From Anoxybacterium sp963668245 (lineage in GTDB: Bacteria; Bacillota; Clostridia; Peptostreptococcales; Anaerovoracaceae), in NCBI GenBank assembly GCA_963668245.2, contig OY764195.2, positions 2,901,861 through 2,965,860 of the forward strand: 64,000 nt of DNA, given 5' to 3'. The position numbers and the translations under genes are program-made. This document shows positions 51,156-60,932 of the stretch, piece after piece. The notes beneath the pieces are model-generated. The model did not search any database, was not told where the DNA came from, and was given only the letters and a program-made list of their open reading frames with translations. Every line of letters begins with the position of its first letter. The stretch's first letter is position 1.

Positions 51156-52553
51156 TTAGACTGGATATACCATATCCTCTTCATTTAACAACGATGAATC
51201 AATCTGATATCTTTGTGCATTTCGATACTGGAAAAACGCAACAGATGGTTGAGGGAACAGCGCGTGGGTCAAAACATCTTCTTCCTGTTCAATATACTCA
51301 GCAACAGATTTCTTGATTTTTTCTAGCTCAGGTTCAATTAAATCAGCTGGTCTGCAAGTAACAACTTCTTCATCTCCAATGATTTTCTTAATAATTTCTT
51401 CTTTAATTGGAACAGTTGTCTTTCCGTACATTCCTTTAACGATTTGTTTTACCTCATTTGGTACCATCTTGTATCTTTCGCCAGTAACAACATTGAGGAC
51501 TGCTTGCGTTCCAACTATCTGACTGCTTGGAGTAACAAGAGGTGGATATCCTAAGTCTTCTCTTACTCTAGGCACTTCACGAAGTACTTCTTCAAACTTA
51601 TCCATAGCATTGGACTGCTTCAACTGAGACACTAGGTTAGAGAGCATCCCTCCTGGAACCTGATAGATCAGCGTATTAATATCAACGCCCATTAGCTTTG
51701 GATCTAACAATCCAGATGCGATATATTTTTCACGGATTGGCCTAAAATATTCTGCTGCCTGATTTAAAAGATCCATATTCAGTCCTGGATCCATTTCTGT
51801 TCCTTTTAATGCATATGCCATCGGTTCAGTAGGTGGCTGAGAAGTACCCTCCGCAAATGGAGAAAGGGCCGTATCAATGATATCAACGCCTGCTTCTGCT
51901 GCTTTCATATAAGTCATGCTTCCTAATCCGCTTGTAGCATGGGTATGAAGTTCTAACGGAATTTTTACTTGACTCTTAATTGCTTTTACAAGTTCATAAG
52001 TATTGTATGGGCTGAGCAATCCTGCCATATCCTTGATACAGATCGAATCTGCACCCATTTCCTCAATCTCTTTGGCAAGTTTAATAAATACTTCATTGGT
52101 GTGCGCTGGGCTGATGGTATAAGAAATCGTACCCTGAGCATGCCCTCCGAATTTTTTTGTAGCTTCTACCGCTCTGCTTAAGTTTCTTGTGTCATTTAAC
52201 GCGTCAAAGATTCTGATAATATCAATACCATTTCCGATTGCACGATTTACAAATTCATCCACTACATCATCTGCATAGTGCTTATAACCCAGTAGGTTTT
52301 GACCTCTTAAAAGCATCTGCAATTTTGTATTTTTTACGTTTTTTCGAATGGTTCTTAGGCGTTCCCACGGATCCTCGTTTAAAAACCTAAGACATGCATC
52401 AAATGTGGCCCCGCCCCATACTTCCATAGCGTGGTATCCTACACCATCTAAAATTTCCAGTGCAGGCAGCATCTCTGCTGTCGTCATTCGAGTTGCTATT
52501 AAAGATTGATGGCCGTCTCGCAAGATGGTTTCAGTAATTTTAATATTCGCCAT
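51156..52553 (-). CDS. Biotin-dependent carboxyltransferase subunit (OadA/PycB-like)
   Basis: ATG at 52553 follows GGAGGAGAAT, giving 465 residues. The HMGL-like barrel starts ITETILRDGHQSLIATRMTT; the metal site is ELHTHATSGLG and the carboxyl-transfer Lys lies in SICIKDMAGLL. The conserved carboxylase region (YQVPGGMLSNLVSQL, LGYPPLVTPSSQIVG) follows. It ends before a biotin-carrier domain, so it is the 5S-type subunit for oxaloacetate, methylmalonyl-CoA or pyruvate carboxyl transfer. The partner genes are not in the window. Confidence 0.87.
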   Translation of the reverse strand: MANIKITETILRDGHQSLIATRMTTAEMLPALEILDGVGYHAMEVWGGATFDACLRFLNEDPWERLRTIRKNVKNTKLQMLLRGQNLLGYKHYADDVVDEFVNRAIGNGIDIIRIFDALNDTRNLSRAVEATKKFGGHAQGTISYTISPAHTNEVFIKLAKEIEEMGADSICIKDMAGLLSPYNTYELVKAIKSQVKIPLELHTHATSGLGSMTYMKAAEAGVDIIDTALSPFAEGTSQPPTEPMAYALKGTEMDPGLNMDLLNQAAEYFRPIREKYIASGLLDPKLMGVDINTLIYQVPGGMLSNLVSQLKQSNAMDKFEEVLREVPRVREDLGYPPLVTPSSQIVGTQAVLNVVTGERYKMVPNEVKQIVKGMYGKTTVPIKEEIIKKIIGDEEVVTCRPADLIEPELEKIKKSVAEYIEQEEDVLTHALFPQPSVAFFQYRNAQRYQIDSSLLNEEDMVYPV

Positions 52554-52726
52554 ATTCTCCTCCATAAAAAAATATCACTCGGATTCATCATTCATGTATC
52601 ATTCAGCTAGGCAAGTCTCATTGAGAATGTCCCGCCTAAACAGATGTCCAAAATGTGCTAGTTTTCTTATTATATAGTAGGATAATCTATAAAATCAATA
52701 GTATCCTGATTATGTATACAATATAA

Positions 52727-53155
52727 CTATATAATTTTAATTTCATCTCCGGCTTTTACAATACCCGGTTCAATGACTCTCGTAAAAATGCCCTCTGTCG
52801 GCATAACACATGTTCCAGTTTGCTGTTTAATGGCACAACCACTGTGACATTCTTTACCTATTTTAGAAACCTCCTGAACGGTATTTCCGATTCTCAGTCT
52901 GGTTCCAATAGGAAGAGTTTTAAGCTCAATTCCTTGCGTTGTAATGTTTTCTGCAAATACACCCGCACCTAAAGTAACTCCCATAGCTCTCATTGTATCT
53001 ACACTTTCATCCGCAAGCAAACTAACCTGCCTCACTTCATTCAATCCAAAGTGAGCATCTCCTACAATTCCACCCTCTGCAAACTCTGCTTGGGGAACTG
53101 GTTTTTTCACTACTCCAGTAGTTTCACTCACATTTATTGCTATTACTTTTGCCAT
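52727..53155 (-). CDS. MOSC-domain protein
   Basis: A 142-residue protein with the MOSC pattern: EGGIVGDAHFG, QVSLLADESVD, GVFAENITTQGIEL and GKECHSGCAIKQQTG. Short MOSC proteins act in molybdenum cofactor sulfuration or transfer. It follows moaC by 11 bases, in a three-gene molybdenum cofactor operon. The region 52,566-52,726 upstream of its end has nothing I can name. Confidence 0.88.
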   Translation of the reverse strand: MAKVIAINVSETTGVVKKPVPQAEFAEGGIVGDAHFGLNEVRQVSLLADESVDTMRAMGVTLGAGVFAENITTQGIELKTLPIGTRLRIGNTVQEVSKIGKECHSGCAIKQQTGTCVMPTEGIFTRVIEPGIVKAGDEIKII

Positions 53156-53166
53156 TTGTCGCCTCC

Positions 53167-53652
53167 TTACTCTTCTCTGATATAAACTCCTGATTTTCCA
53201 CCCGACTTTTTAGTTAATCTAATATTTGAAATTTCCATACCTCGATCAATGGCTTTACACATATCATAAATGGTTAGTGCCGCCACAGAAACTGCATGGA
53301 GGGATTCCATTTCAATCCCTGTTTTTCCAATGGTACTGGTACATGCTTCAATGTGAATCGCTGAATTCTCTTCATCAATTTCAAAGTTCATTTCAACACC
53401 GGTTATGAAAATATTATGGCACATCGGAATTACAGAAGATGTATTTTTCGCCGCCATAATGCCTGCTGTTTGAGCGACTGAAAGAACATCGCCTTTCTCC
53501 ATAGTCCCTTGTTTGATTCTTGCTAGGGTCTCAGGCTTCATAAGAATCGTTCCTGCCGCAACTGCCACCCGATTGGTATCAGCTTTTTCACCGACATTTA
53601 CCATCCTCGGTCTTCCATTTTGATCCATATGGGAAAGCTGTTCCATATTCAT
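53167..53652 (-). CDS. moaC: Cyclic pyranopterin monophosphate synthase
   Basis: A 161-residue enzyme of the second step in molybdopterin synthesis. Typical stretches are RMVNVGEKADTNRVAVAAGT, PMCHNIFITGVEMNFEI and TGIEMESLHAVSVAALTIYD, with MCKAIDRGMEI near the end. Its ATG overlaps the moaA stop by four bases. Confidence 0.95.
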   Translation of the reverse strand: MNMEQLSHMDQNGRPRMVNVGEKADTNRVAVAAGTILMKPETLARIKQGTMEKGDVLSVAQTAGIMAAKNTSSVIPMCHNIFITGVEMNFEIDEENSAIHIEACTSTIGKTGIEMESLHAVSVAALTIYDMCKAIDRGMEISNIRLTKKSGGKSGVYIREE

Positions 53653-54605
53653 CCTCCAATCTGATGCATGCCTCTTTCAACAGGAGCCCCACCTTCATTT
53701 AAGTGATGTTTCTCTCCTTTCATCAAAATTGCATTTTCAATTGTTTTCTTCAGAAGATCGTCATCATCCTTTGCTAAAATTTCATTCAAATCAATCTCTT
53801 GGTCTGTATGAAGACATGGTTTTAATTTTCCATCTGATGTCAATCTAATTTTGTCGCATTCATTACAGAATTGATGACTCATAGGGCTAATAAACCCAAT
53901 GGTGCCCTTGGCTTCAGGATATTTATATAAGTCTGCTACACCATCCTGACGATTTAAAGATACCAGACTTGGTAATTTTTGCTTGATTTCATCTGCCGAT
54001 AAATATTCATATCCACAATTTGCTGCATGCCCAATTGGCATCAATTCAATAAATCGAATATCAATAGGATGGTTGATGGTCAACTGAACAAAGTTTAGTA
54101 TTTCATCATCATTAAAACCTTTAATTGCTACCACATTGAGTTTTAGCGGTGCCAATCCTACTTTTAAGGCAGCATTTACACCAGCAAAAGCTTCATCTAA
54201 ATCTCCACCTCTTGTAATATCTTCATATTTGTGATAGAGCAATGAATCTACACTGATATTGACACGATTTAATCCTGCTGCTTTTAACGCTTCTGCCTGT
54301 TCTGCAAACAAAATCCCATTGGTTGTCATTACCAATTCTTCTACACCTGGTATTTTTGATAAGTTTTCGACGAGATTTACGATTCCTTTTCTCGCCATGG
54401 GTTCGCCTCCAGTCAGCCGATACTTTTTAATGCCAAGCTGTGTGGATACTTTCACGATACGTTCAATGTTTTCAAAAGATAAAATTTGATCATGTTCGAG
54501 ACTTTCTACGCCATCTTCAGCCATACAATACTTGCATCTCAAATTACAACGATCTGTTACGGAGATTCTCATATAGCTAATTTCTCTGCCAAAACTGTCC
54601 TTCAT
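53649..54605 (-). CDS. moaA: GTP 3',8-cyclase
   Basis: ATG at 54605 is used (GGGGG upstream); 318 residues. The radical-SAM cluster is CNLRCKYC near the N-terminus and the second cluster is CNECDKIRL...CLHT. RLTGGEP is the AdoMet loop. The C-terminus ends IGG, as the enzyme requires. It makes the first pterin intermediate from GTP. Confidence 0.95.
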   Translation of the reverse strand: MKDSFGREISYMRISVTDRCNLRCKYCMAEDGVESLEHDQILSFENIERIVKVSTQLGIKKYRLTGGEPMARKGIVNLVENLSKIPGVEELVMTTNGILFAEQAEALKAAGLNRVNISVDSLLYHKYEDITRGGDLDEAFAGVNAALKVGLAPLKLNVVAIKGFNDDEILNFVQLTINHPIDIRFIELMPIGHAANCGYEYLSADEIKQKLPSLVSLNRQDGVADLYKYPEAKGTIGFISPMSHQFCNECDKIRLTSDGKLKPCLHTDQEIDLNEILAKDDDDLLKKTIENAILMKGEKHHLNEGGAPVERGMHQIGG

Positions 54606-54662
54606 CGTTTCCCCCATTTTCTCTTACAGCACATTATCATTTTGCTTAACTCATACAAGCTT

Positions 54663-54691
54663 ATTTTACAATAGTTATCAAGTCTCGTCAA
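54663..54691 (-). promoter_or_regulatory. Promoter for moaA-moaC-MOSC
   Basis: On the minus strand TTGACG (54691-54686), 17 bases and TAAAAT (54668-54663) make a good sigma-A match, about 60 bases upstream of moaA. I looked for a molybdenum cofactor riboswitch upstream and saw none. Confidence 0.55.
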
Positions 54692-54855
54692 ATTGAATAG
54701 TAATGCGCGGAATTAACTCAACATCATTCCGAATTAGTAATCCTGTAAAGTAAATCCAAATTGCCAATCAAGAGAAGTTGTGATACCATTATCTTGCTGA
54801 AGTGATATCCTTTGTGGCATATCACAGATCCATTTTAATCTGAGAGGAGACGTTT

Positions 54856-54918
54856 ATGAAATATCAATACACAGGGCAGCTGGAGATTGTATTACTCTGG
54901 GAGGACTTTGTGAAATAA
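54856..54918 (+). CDS. Possible 20-residue leader peptide upstream of rsgA
   Basis: ATG at 54856 follows AGAGGAGACGTTT and gives MKYQYTGQLEIVLLWEDFVK before TAA. It sits 53 bases before rsgA, within the gene-free stretch 54,618-54,970. It may be a leader peptide or a chance frame. There is no clear hairpin between it and rsgA. Confidence 0.25.
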   Translation: MKYQYTGQLEIVLLWEDFVK

Positions 54919-54970
54919 CAATCCATTACAAAAACCTCCCATAAGAACGATAAAACAGGAGGTAAATACA

Positions 54971-56041
54971 TTGAATCAATTAGAAAAATACGGCGTTACC
55001 CAACGCTATATAAATGAAGCCACTCTATTTCCAGAATATGAGCTTGCCAGGATAGTTTCCCAATACAAAGACCTCTATAAGATTATTTCTAATCAAGGGG
55101 AAAGTCTTGCAGAAGTATCCGGGAAATTTCGTCATGATGCAACTCAAATTTCTGATTTTCCTGCGGTTGGTGATTTTGTGATGATAACCCTTCCAAAACA
55201 GCAAGGAAGTAGTATCATTCATGCTGTCCTCACTCGCAAAAGTAGTTTTGAGAGAATTTCTGCTGGGACACATAAGGAGGTTCAGATTGTTGCATCCAAT
55301 ATCGACTATGTTTTCTTGTGCATGGCACTAAACTATGATTATAATTTAAGTCGGCTGGAACGTTATTTATCAATTGCATGGGATAGCGGAGCAATTCCAG
55401 TCATCGTGCTAACAAAAGCAGATCTTTGCGAAAATCTTCCACATGTGGAAAGTGAAATATCATCTATTTCACTAGGGGCAGATGTGGTGATTACATCTAG
55501 TATGATGACTGATTCTTGGAAAAAACTACTTCCATACCTAACGTCAGGAAAGACAGCTTCCTTTATCGGGTCCTCTGGTGTGGGGAAGTCCACGCTAATC
55601 AATCATCTGTTGGAAAAACAAGTATTGGCGACTGCAGAACTACGACAAAATGAAAAAGGAAAGCATACCTCAACTCGACGTGAATTAATGGTCTTGCCAC
55701 AGGGAGGCCTTGTCATAGACACACCGGGAATGAGAGAAATTGGAGTTGACACTGCTGATTTGTCAAAATCATTTTCAGATATTGGAGAACTTGCATCCGC
55801 GTGCAAATTTCGCGACTGCACGCATCAGACAGAACCTGGCTGTGCCATACAAAAGGCATTGAAGGATGGAACTTTAGACCCTCGTCGTTTTTCCAGCTAT
55901 GAAAAACTTAAAAAAGAAGCACGGTATGATGGTTTAACATCTAAGCAAATAGAAACAGAAAAAATGACTTCTATGTTTGCCAGTGTAGGTGGGATCAAAC
56001 AAGCAAAAAAAATGATAAAAGAAAAAAGAAACTGGAAATAA
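54971..56041 (+). CDS. rsgA: Ribosome small subunit-dependent GTPase A
   Basis: TTG start at 54971 after GGAGGTAAATACA; 356 residues. It is a circularly permuted GTPase: TKAD (G4) precedes GSSGVGKST (G1) and DTPGMRE (G3). An N-terminal OB fold and a C-terminal zinc site (CKFRDCTHQTEPGCA) complete RsgA. It helps the last steps of 30S assembly. Confidence 0.94.
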   Translation: MNQLEKYGVTQRYINEATLFPEYELARIVSQYKDLYKIISNQGESLAEVSGKFRHDATQISDFPAVGDFVMITLPKQQGSSIIHAVLTRKSSFERISAGTHKEVQIVASNIDYVFLCMALNYDYNLSRLERYLSIAWDSGAIPVIVLTKADLCENLPHVESEISSISLGADVVITSSMMTDSWKKLLPYLTSGKTASFIGSSGVGKSTLINHLLEKQVLATAELRQNEKGKHTSTRRELMVLPQGGLVIDTPGMREIGVDTADLSKSFSDIGELASACKFRDCTHQTEPGCAIQKALKDGTLDPRRFSSYEKLKKEARYDGLTSKQIETEKMTSMFASVGGIKQAKKMIKEKRNWK

Positions 56042-56049
56042 CCTCATCA

Positions 56050-56092
56050 AAAAAGGCTCTCACTTGATAAGTTATCAACGTAAGAGCCTTTC
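56050..56092. terminator. Bidirectional terminator between rsgA and speE
   Basis: AAAGGCTCT and AGAGCCTTT lie at about 56052-56060 and 56083-56091, with further pairing inside (TTGATAAGTTATCAA). A- and T-rich flanks are on both sides. Confidence 0.78.
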
Positions 56093-56129
56093 TATTTGGT
56101 TTCTTTTCTATATGAATCTATTCGATTGC

Positions 56130-57008
56130 CTACACTTCTACAGAAGCCAGAATTTCCTGAACATAGTTTGGTAATGCAAACGCACCCTTGTGGAGCTCTA
56201 CATTGTAGTATCTTGTTTTAAGATCTAGCTGCTTCCATATTTCAGGTTTCATATCTGCAATTGGATCAAAGGCTTTTGAAGCAAATCCAAAGTACCAATA
56301 TCCAGATGCATAAGTTGGTGTATTAAAACCAAATACCTTCGCAATTGGGAAGGTTTTTTTGATTTTTGCATGGGCTTTTTTCATTTCTTCAATATCTCCA
56401 TCATAGAATGCACCTTCATGCTGGTTGATTAGAATCCCCTTATCACTGAGAACTCTGAAGCAATCTTGATAGAACTGAACAGTAAATAATCCTTCTCCTG
56501 GTCCTGCTGGATCAGTGGAATCTACTAAGATTAAATCATAAGCGCCAGTTGGAGCTTCTTTTACAAATCGGAGTCCATCGTCAAACATAAGATTCAATCT
56601 TGGTTCAGTTGTAAATACTGAAGATGTAGTTGGCATATATTTCTGGCATGCTCTTACAACTGCTTCATCAATTTCTACCATGTCAATCTTTTCAATGGAT
56701 TTATATCTTGCAACTTCTCTTGCTGTTCCTCCATCACCTGCACCTATAATTAAAACATTTTTAATGTCAGGATTGACGCACATTGCAGGATGGCAAATCA
56801 TATCATGATACACAAATTCGTCTTTTTCGGTTACCTGTGTATACCCATCCAATACCATAAACACTCCAAATGTTTCATTACGGAACATTTCCAACTTTTG
56901 AAACGGAGTCTGCTCAACATGAAGTACTTCATCAATTTTGAGAGAGAGCTTTACATCATCATCCATGTAATACTCCGAAAACCACAAATCACAATTTTTT
57001 AATAACAT
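56130..57008 (-). CDS. speE: Spermidine synthase
   Basis: A 292-residue aminopropyltransferase. The N-terminus LWFSEYYMDDDVKLSLKI, KLEMFRNETFGVFMVLDG, the AdoMet-fold motif VLIIGAGDGGTAREVARY, and the active-site VDSTDPAGPGEGLF are standard. It makes spermidine from putrescine and decarboxylated AdoMet, which the speD gene 16 bases upstream supplies. Confidence 0.95.
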   Translation of the reverse strand: MLLKNCDLWFSEYYMDDDVKLSLKIDEVLHVEQTPFQKLEMFRNETFGVFMVLDGYTQVTEKDEFVYHDMICHPAMCVNPDIKNVLIIGAGDGGTAREVARYKSIEKIDMVEIDEAVVRACQKYMPTTSSVFTTEPRLNLMFDDGLRFVKEAPTGAYDLILVDSTDPAGPGEGLFTVQFYQDCFRVLSDKGILINQHEGAFYDGDIEEMKKAHAKIKKTFPIAKVFGFNTPTYASGYWYFGFASKAFDPIADMKPEIWKQLDLKTRYYNVELHKGAFALPNYVQEILASVEV

Positions 57009-57024
57009 TTATGCACCTCCAGGT

Positions 57025-57810
57025 TTAATATATTTTATCCGGCATATTTTTACCGTAAAAAACCTCATCCATTTCTTTTCTAACTTTAGCTGTAATCATA
57101 TTAATCTCTTCTGTATTGATGTCATCAACAGAAAAATTAAAGAAATAATTGTCCAGATCAAAGCTCTTCAGTTTACACTTCGTATGAAATATATTTTCTT
57201 GAAAAACATTGACATCAATCATATAGTACTGTTCAATCAACTCAGGAGTGATATAGTTCTGAATTGAGTTTAGCTTATGATCGATAAACATTTTCTTTCC
57301 AGTAATATCTCTAGTAAAGCCTCTGACACGGTAGTCCAATGTCATCATATCGGCACCAAAGCTTTCGATTAGATAATTCAACGCCATTAGAGGTGATATT
57401 TCTCCACAGGTAGATACATCGATATCTGCCCGAAATGTACATATACCACCATCCGGATGATACTCAGGATAGGTATGTACTGTGATATGGCTTTTGTCAA
57501 GATGAGCAACAACAGATGGATTATCTATCTTTACCTTTGATTCGGGAGGGGCACTTTCCTCACAAATTAGTATTGTAACACTTGCTCCTTGCGGATCATA
57601 ATCCTGCACAGCAATGTTCAAGATATTCGCTCCTATAATCTGTGTGACATTTTTGAGAATCTCGGTCAACTTTTCAGCATTATATTGTTCATCGATATAT
57701 TCGATGTAAGCTTTTCTATCATCAACACTTTTGGTATAGCAGATATCATACATATTAAAGCTCAACGTTTTGGTTAAATTATTAAAACCATGCAATTGTA
57801 ATTTTTCCAA
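57025..57810 (-). CDS. speD: S-adenosylmethionine decarboxylase proenzyme
   Basis: A 261-residue protein of the long bacterial (E. coli-like) class. The self-cleavage site is in HLDKSHITVHTYPEYHPDGG; the Ser becomes the pyruvoyl group. RADIDVSTCGEISPLMALNY is the second core stretch. The start is TTG at 57810. It forms one operon with speE. Upstream, 57,811-58,117 holds promoters for both directions and no gene. Confidence 0.95.
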   Translation of the reverse strand: MEKLQLHGFNNLTKTLSFNMYDICYTKSVDDRKAYIEYIDEQYNAEKLTEILKNVTQIIGANILNIAVQDYDPQGASVTILICEESAPPESKVKIDNPSVVAHLDKSHITVHTYPEYHPDGGICTFRADIDVSTCGEISPLMALNYLIESFGADMMTLDYRVRGFTRDITGKKMFIDHKLNSIQNYITPELIEQYYMIDVNVFQENIFHTKCKLKSFDLDNYFFNFSVDDINTEEINMITAKVRKEMDEVFYGKNMPDKIY

Positions 57811-58117
57811 CTTACACTTCCCACAACCTTTCCTGTATTATTCTTATTCATCAGAACAATTATACATTGTAACATTCACGTACCAAAAAAGCAATGGAGT
57901 AATTTGTTATTTTTCGCACAGTACTATTTTGTTTTAGCGTTGTAATTTTGTAGAATTCTATTTCCGTGAATTAGATACCACCATTGTTTAATTAGCCGGA
58001 TTCCCATCTTTTAAACAAGTTATTTTATGTCATTTCATTTCACAGTGAAACATATGCTATAATATACGTATACACCAAAATAAGCACAACCTAGAGTAAA
58101 ACAAGGAGTGATATGAT

Positions 58118-58696
58118 ATGACAGATTCTGGATTTAAAAAGCTACTAGGATTCCTACTTCAAAACAAAAAAACAGCGTTTTCTCTATTGGAAAACTTTAC
58201 ACCAACGGATATCGAACGGGGCATTATATCTATATCAGAGCCAATGTTAAATCGTGATATTAAGATGTTGGTTATGGATAAAATTTCAACCTATATCGAA
58301 GACTACCACATAGGTTTTCAGCAAGATTCTATCTTTTTGGATTTAGATATTCATACAAAGCCATTAGGACGATTAAAAGCTAAGTATATGCTAAAAATAA
58401 TTGATTTTTCTTTCCACAATCAAAACCGTAATATTACTTTTCAATATTGGGAAGATGTAAAGTCCGAAGGAAATTTTGTGCAAAATATGGCCGTCAAAGC
58501 AGCCGGTATGAAGGGAAGTTATTTACAGACTGGAGTAGAAATGGCTCATCTTGATTTCATTTTTGCAGAAAAGGATAGATTCACGGTTGTTATTTCCAAT
58601 ATCAAAGGGAATGAAAGAATTCCAGATAGGCTCCAGCTAGAATATATCAGCAGTCAAGATGGCATTTTAAAATTAAAGTTTTATCTTGAGTCATAA
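58118..58696 (+). CDS. Conserved protein of unknown function
   Basis: A soluble 192-residue protein without signal peptide. The middle is beta-rich (QQDSIFLDLDIHTKPLGRLK, FSFHNQNRNITFQYWEDVK). It has no motif I can assign. The ATG follows AAGGAGTG. A TATAAT box lies near 58060. It stands alone between speD and the ACT-domain gene. Confidence 0.75.
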   Translation: MTDSGFKKLLGFLLQNKKTAFSLLENFTPTDIERGIISISEPMLNRDIKMLVMDKISTYIEDYHIGFQQDSIFLDLDIHTKPLGRLKAKYMLKIIDFSFHNQNRNITFQYWEDVKSEGNFVQNMAVKAAGMKGSYLQTGVEMAHLDFIFAEKDRFTVVISNIKGNERIPDRLQLEYISSQDGILKLKFYLES

Positions 58697-58895
58697 TGAA
58701 AATCCTATTACCAATCATACAGCCGAATCAAAGAGTCAAATGAAGGGATTAAATATCAAAGCCAAATGGCAGAATCGATTAGCAAACTCAACAAAACGGC
58801 AAACAACTACTGGAAACTCTCACTCCATATATTTGCTTGCCGCTTTTGTATTTTTCACGATACATCAATCGTATTATGTATTTAAAATTTTATAA
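58686..58895 (+). CDS. Doubtful small frame with C-terminal hydrophobic end
   Basis: A TTG-started frame of 69 residues overlaps the end of the previous gene; an ATG inside (at 58741) would give 51. It has one hydrophobic stretch (IYLLAAFVFFTIHQSYY). No ribosome site is present. It may be noise. Confidence 0.2.
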   Translation: MSHNENPITNHTAESKSQMKGLNIKAKWQNRLANSTKRQTTTGNSHSIYLLAAFVFFTIHQSYYVFKIL

Positions 58896-58910
58896 TTCTG
58901 AGTTCAAGTA

Positions 58911-59342
58911 TTATTTTCCATACACCTCTTCTTTGTTGATTACATTGACACCCTTTTCTATCAACTCTGCCACTGCCTTTTCCTGATTATCTACCTTTAG
59001 AACAACATATGGCATTTCTTTTTTTCTCATAATAAAGGAATAGATATATTCAATATTTACATCACAATCTCTTAGTATTGAAAATATCTCATTTAGGCTT
59101 CCTGGTTTATCCTCTGGTTCTACTGCAATCACTTTACTAACCTTTGCAACAATGCCTTCTTCTTTAAGAATCTCAACAGCCTGATCTGGATCATCTACTA
59201 CAATACGTAAAATCCCAAACTCAGAAGTATCAAAAACCGCAATGGCTCTAATGTCAATATTGTGCTTGATTAAAATATCAGTCAAATCTGACAAGCTTCC
59301 TTTTTTATTGGGAATAAAAATTGATATCTGTTTGATAAGCAT
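58911..59342 (-). CDS. Tandem ACT-domain protein
   Basis: A 143-residue protein of two ACT domains: residues 1-70 (QISIFIPNKKGSLSDLTDIL) and 71-143 (VIAVEPEDKPGSLNEIFSIL). ACT pairs bind amino acids. The gene is one base downstream of the phenylacetate-CoA ligase gene, a pairing common in amino-acid-fermenting anaerobes. It may sense aromatic amino acids. Confidence 0.9.
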   Translation of the reverse strand: MLIKQISIFIPNKKGSLSDLTDILIKHNIDIRAIAVFDTSEFGILRIVVDDPDQAVEILKEEGIVAKVSKVIAVEPEDKPGSLNEIFSILRDCDVNIEYIYSFIMRKKEMPYVVLKVDNQEKAVAELIEKGVNVINKEEVYGK

Positions 59343-59343
59343 T

Positions 59344-60657
59344 TTATTTCACCTCTCTCATATCGATTACTCTTTTTGCCTTTCCCTCAAATCTTGCAAG
59401 ACTTCTCGGTTCAACCAAATTTACTTTGGCATCAATACCCAAAACAGTTTTCAGCTGATGGCGAATCTTCAGGTTAAGATTTTCTAACGAAGAAAACGAA
59501 TCTAATAGGTTTGCATCCACCAGTTCAACGTCTACCTCGATTTTATCCAGATACCCTTTCTTAAATACTTTAATCTGATAATGAGGTCCAATTCCATCAA
59601 TCTTTAGAAGTACATTTTCTATCTGAGATGGGAATACGTTCACACCTCCTAAAATGAGCATATCATCTGATCTGCCTTGTATCTTAGACATTCGCACTGT
59701 CGTTCGACCACAATCGCAAGTTTCATAATGTAGAGAAGTAATATCTTTTGTACGATATCTAATAATGGGAAGAGCTTCTTTTGTAATAGTTGTTATAACC
59801 AATTCACCAACTTCACCTTCTCCGAGGACTTGGCCAGTTTTCGGATCAATGATTTCAGGGATAAAGTGATCCTCATTAATATGCATCCCTTTCAAAGCAA
59901 CGCATTCACCAGATACCCCAGGGCCAATTAACTCACTCATTCCATAATTTTCAGTGGCAAAAAGTCCCCATCGTTCATTGATTTCAGCTCTCATACTTTC
60001 AGTAGATCCTTCTCCTCCAAAGAGACCCCATTTTAACATTAAATCCCTTTTGGGATCAATTCCCATTTCAACCGCAATTTCTGCCATATGTAACGCGTAT
60101 GAAGGCGTGCTAATTAAAGTTGTGGTACCAAAATCCTTCATAATCATAATTTGCTTTTCTGTATTACCACTAGACATTGGGATTACTGATGCACCGATTC
60201 GTTCTAATCCTTGATGAAGTCCAAAAGCACCCGTGAACAGACCATACCCAAATGAAATCTGTGCAGTATCTTCCTCAGTCACTCCAGCCATGGTGACTAA
60301 TCTTGCAATGAGTTCACTCCAAGTATCCATATCCTTACGAGTATATCCTACAACTGTTGGCTTCCCAGTAGTTCCAGACGAGGCATGAAAACGAACAATA
60401 TCTTTTTTAGATGAGGAGAACAATCCAAAAGGATAGTTGTCTCTAAAATCATTTTTTACCGTAAAGGGCAATCGTTCTAAATCTTCTAAAGACTGAATTT
60501 CACTGGGAGTTACTCCGGCTTCCTCAAATTTATTGTGATAATGTGGCACATTCTCATATACTCTCTCAACGGTTTTTTTCAATCGCTCTAACTGAATAAC
60601 CTGAAATTCCTCACGCTGTAACGTTTCTTCCTTACTCCATATCCGATGGTCTGACAT
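59344..60657 (-). CDS. paaK: Phenylacetate-CoA ligase
   Basis: A 437-residue adenylate-forming ligase. The phosphate loop SSGTTGKPTVVGYTRKD, FGYGLFTGAFGLHQG, the ATENYGMSE motif, and the C-terminal VFPSQIENVLLKI and KAKRVIDMR are PaaK marks. It activates phenylacetate or other aryl acids to CoA thioesters. GGAGG lies upstream. The co-transcribed ACT protein supports a link to aromatic amino acid breakdown. Confidence 0.93.
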   Translation of the reverse strand: MSDHRIWSKEETLQREEFQVIQLERLKKTVERVYENVPHYHNKFEEAGVTPSEIQSLEDLERLPFTVKNDFRDNYPFGLFSSSKKDIVRFHASSGTTGKPTVVGYTRKDMDTWSELIARLVTMAGVTEEDTAQISFGYGLFTGAFGLHQGLERIGASVIPMSSGNTEKQIMIMKDFGTTTLISTPSYALHMAEIAVEMGIDPKRDLMLKWGLFGGEGSTESMRAEINERWGLFATENYGMSELIGPGVSGECVALKGMHINEDHFIPEIIDPKTGQVLGEGEVGELVITTITKEALPIIRYRTKDITSLHYETCDCGRTTVRMSKIQGRSDDMLILGGVNVFPSQIENVLLKIDGIGPHYQIKVFKKGYLDKIEVDVELVDANLLDSFSSLENLNLKIRHQLKTVLGIDAKVNLVEPRSLARFEGKAKRVIDMREVK

Positions 60658-60702
60658 ATCCCTACATACCTCCTGTTATAATCATATTGTAAATAATGAA
60701 AA

Positions 60703-60727
60703 GATACTTCTGTTTTTTAGAAGTATC
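60703..60727 (-). other. Hairpin in the paaK leader
   Basis: GATACTTCT and AGAAGTATC (60703-60711, 60719-60727) pair perfectly, and TTTT follows on the minus strand, 45 bases upstream of paaK. It may be an attenuator. No T-box or riboswitch motif was found farther upstream. Confidence 0.45.
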
Positions 60728-60932
60728 GAAGAAATTATTATTGAATCAAAGCTTGCTTCAAAACTACTAAGCTACTGTAAAATTTTATCACATAATTACT
60801 TAGAATTCAAGCAGACCAAACTTACCAATGTTCATCTATCAAAAATTCAAATTTATCCCTGTTTAAATTCTACATTTTTGCGGTAAAAAATACATATAAA
60901 AAATTTTTGAAAGATTATGAGGTAAATATTTT

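Noticed and set aside
54618..54970. Possible molybdenum cofactor riboswitch upstream of moaA
   Set aside because: I could not find the expected paired elements; only a promoter is clear.
60658..60932. Possible T-box leader upstream of paaK
   Set aside because: The hairpin is present, but no T-box sequence or specifier loop could be recognised.
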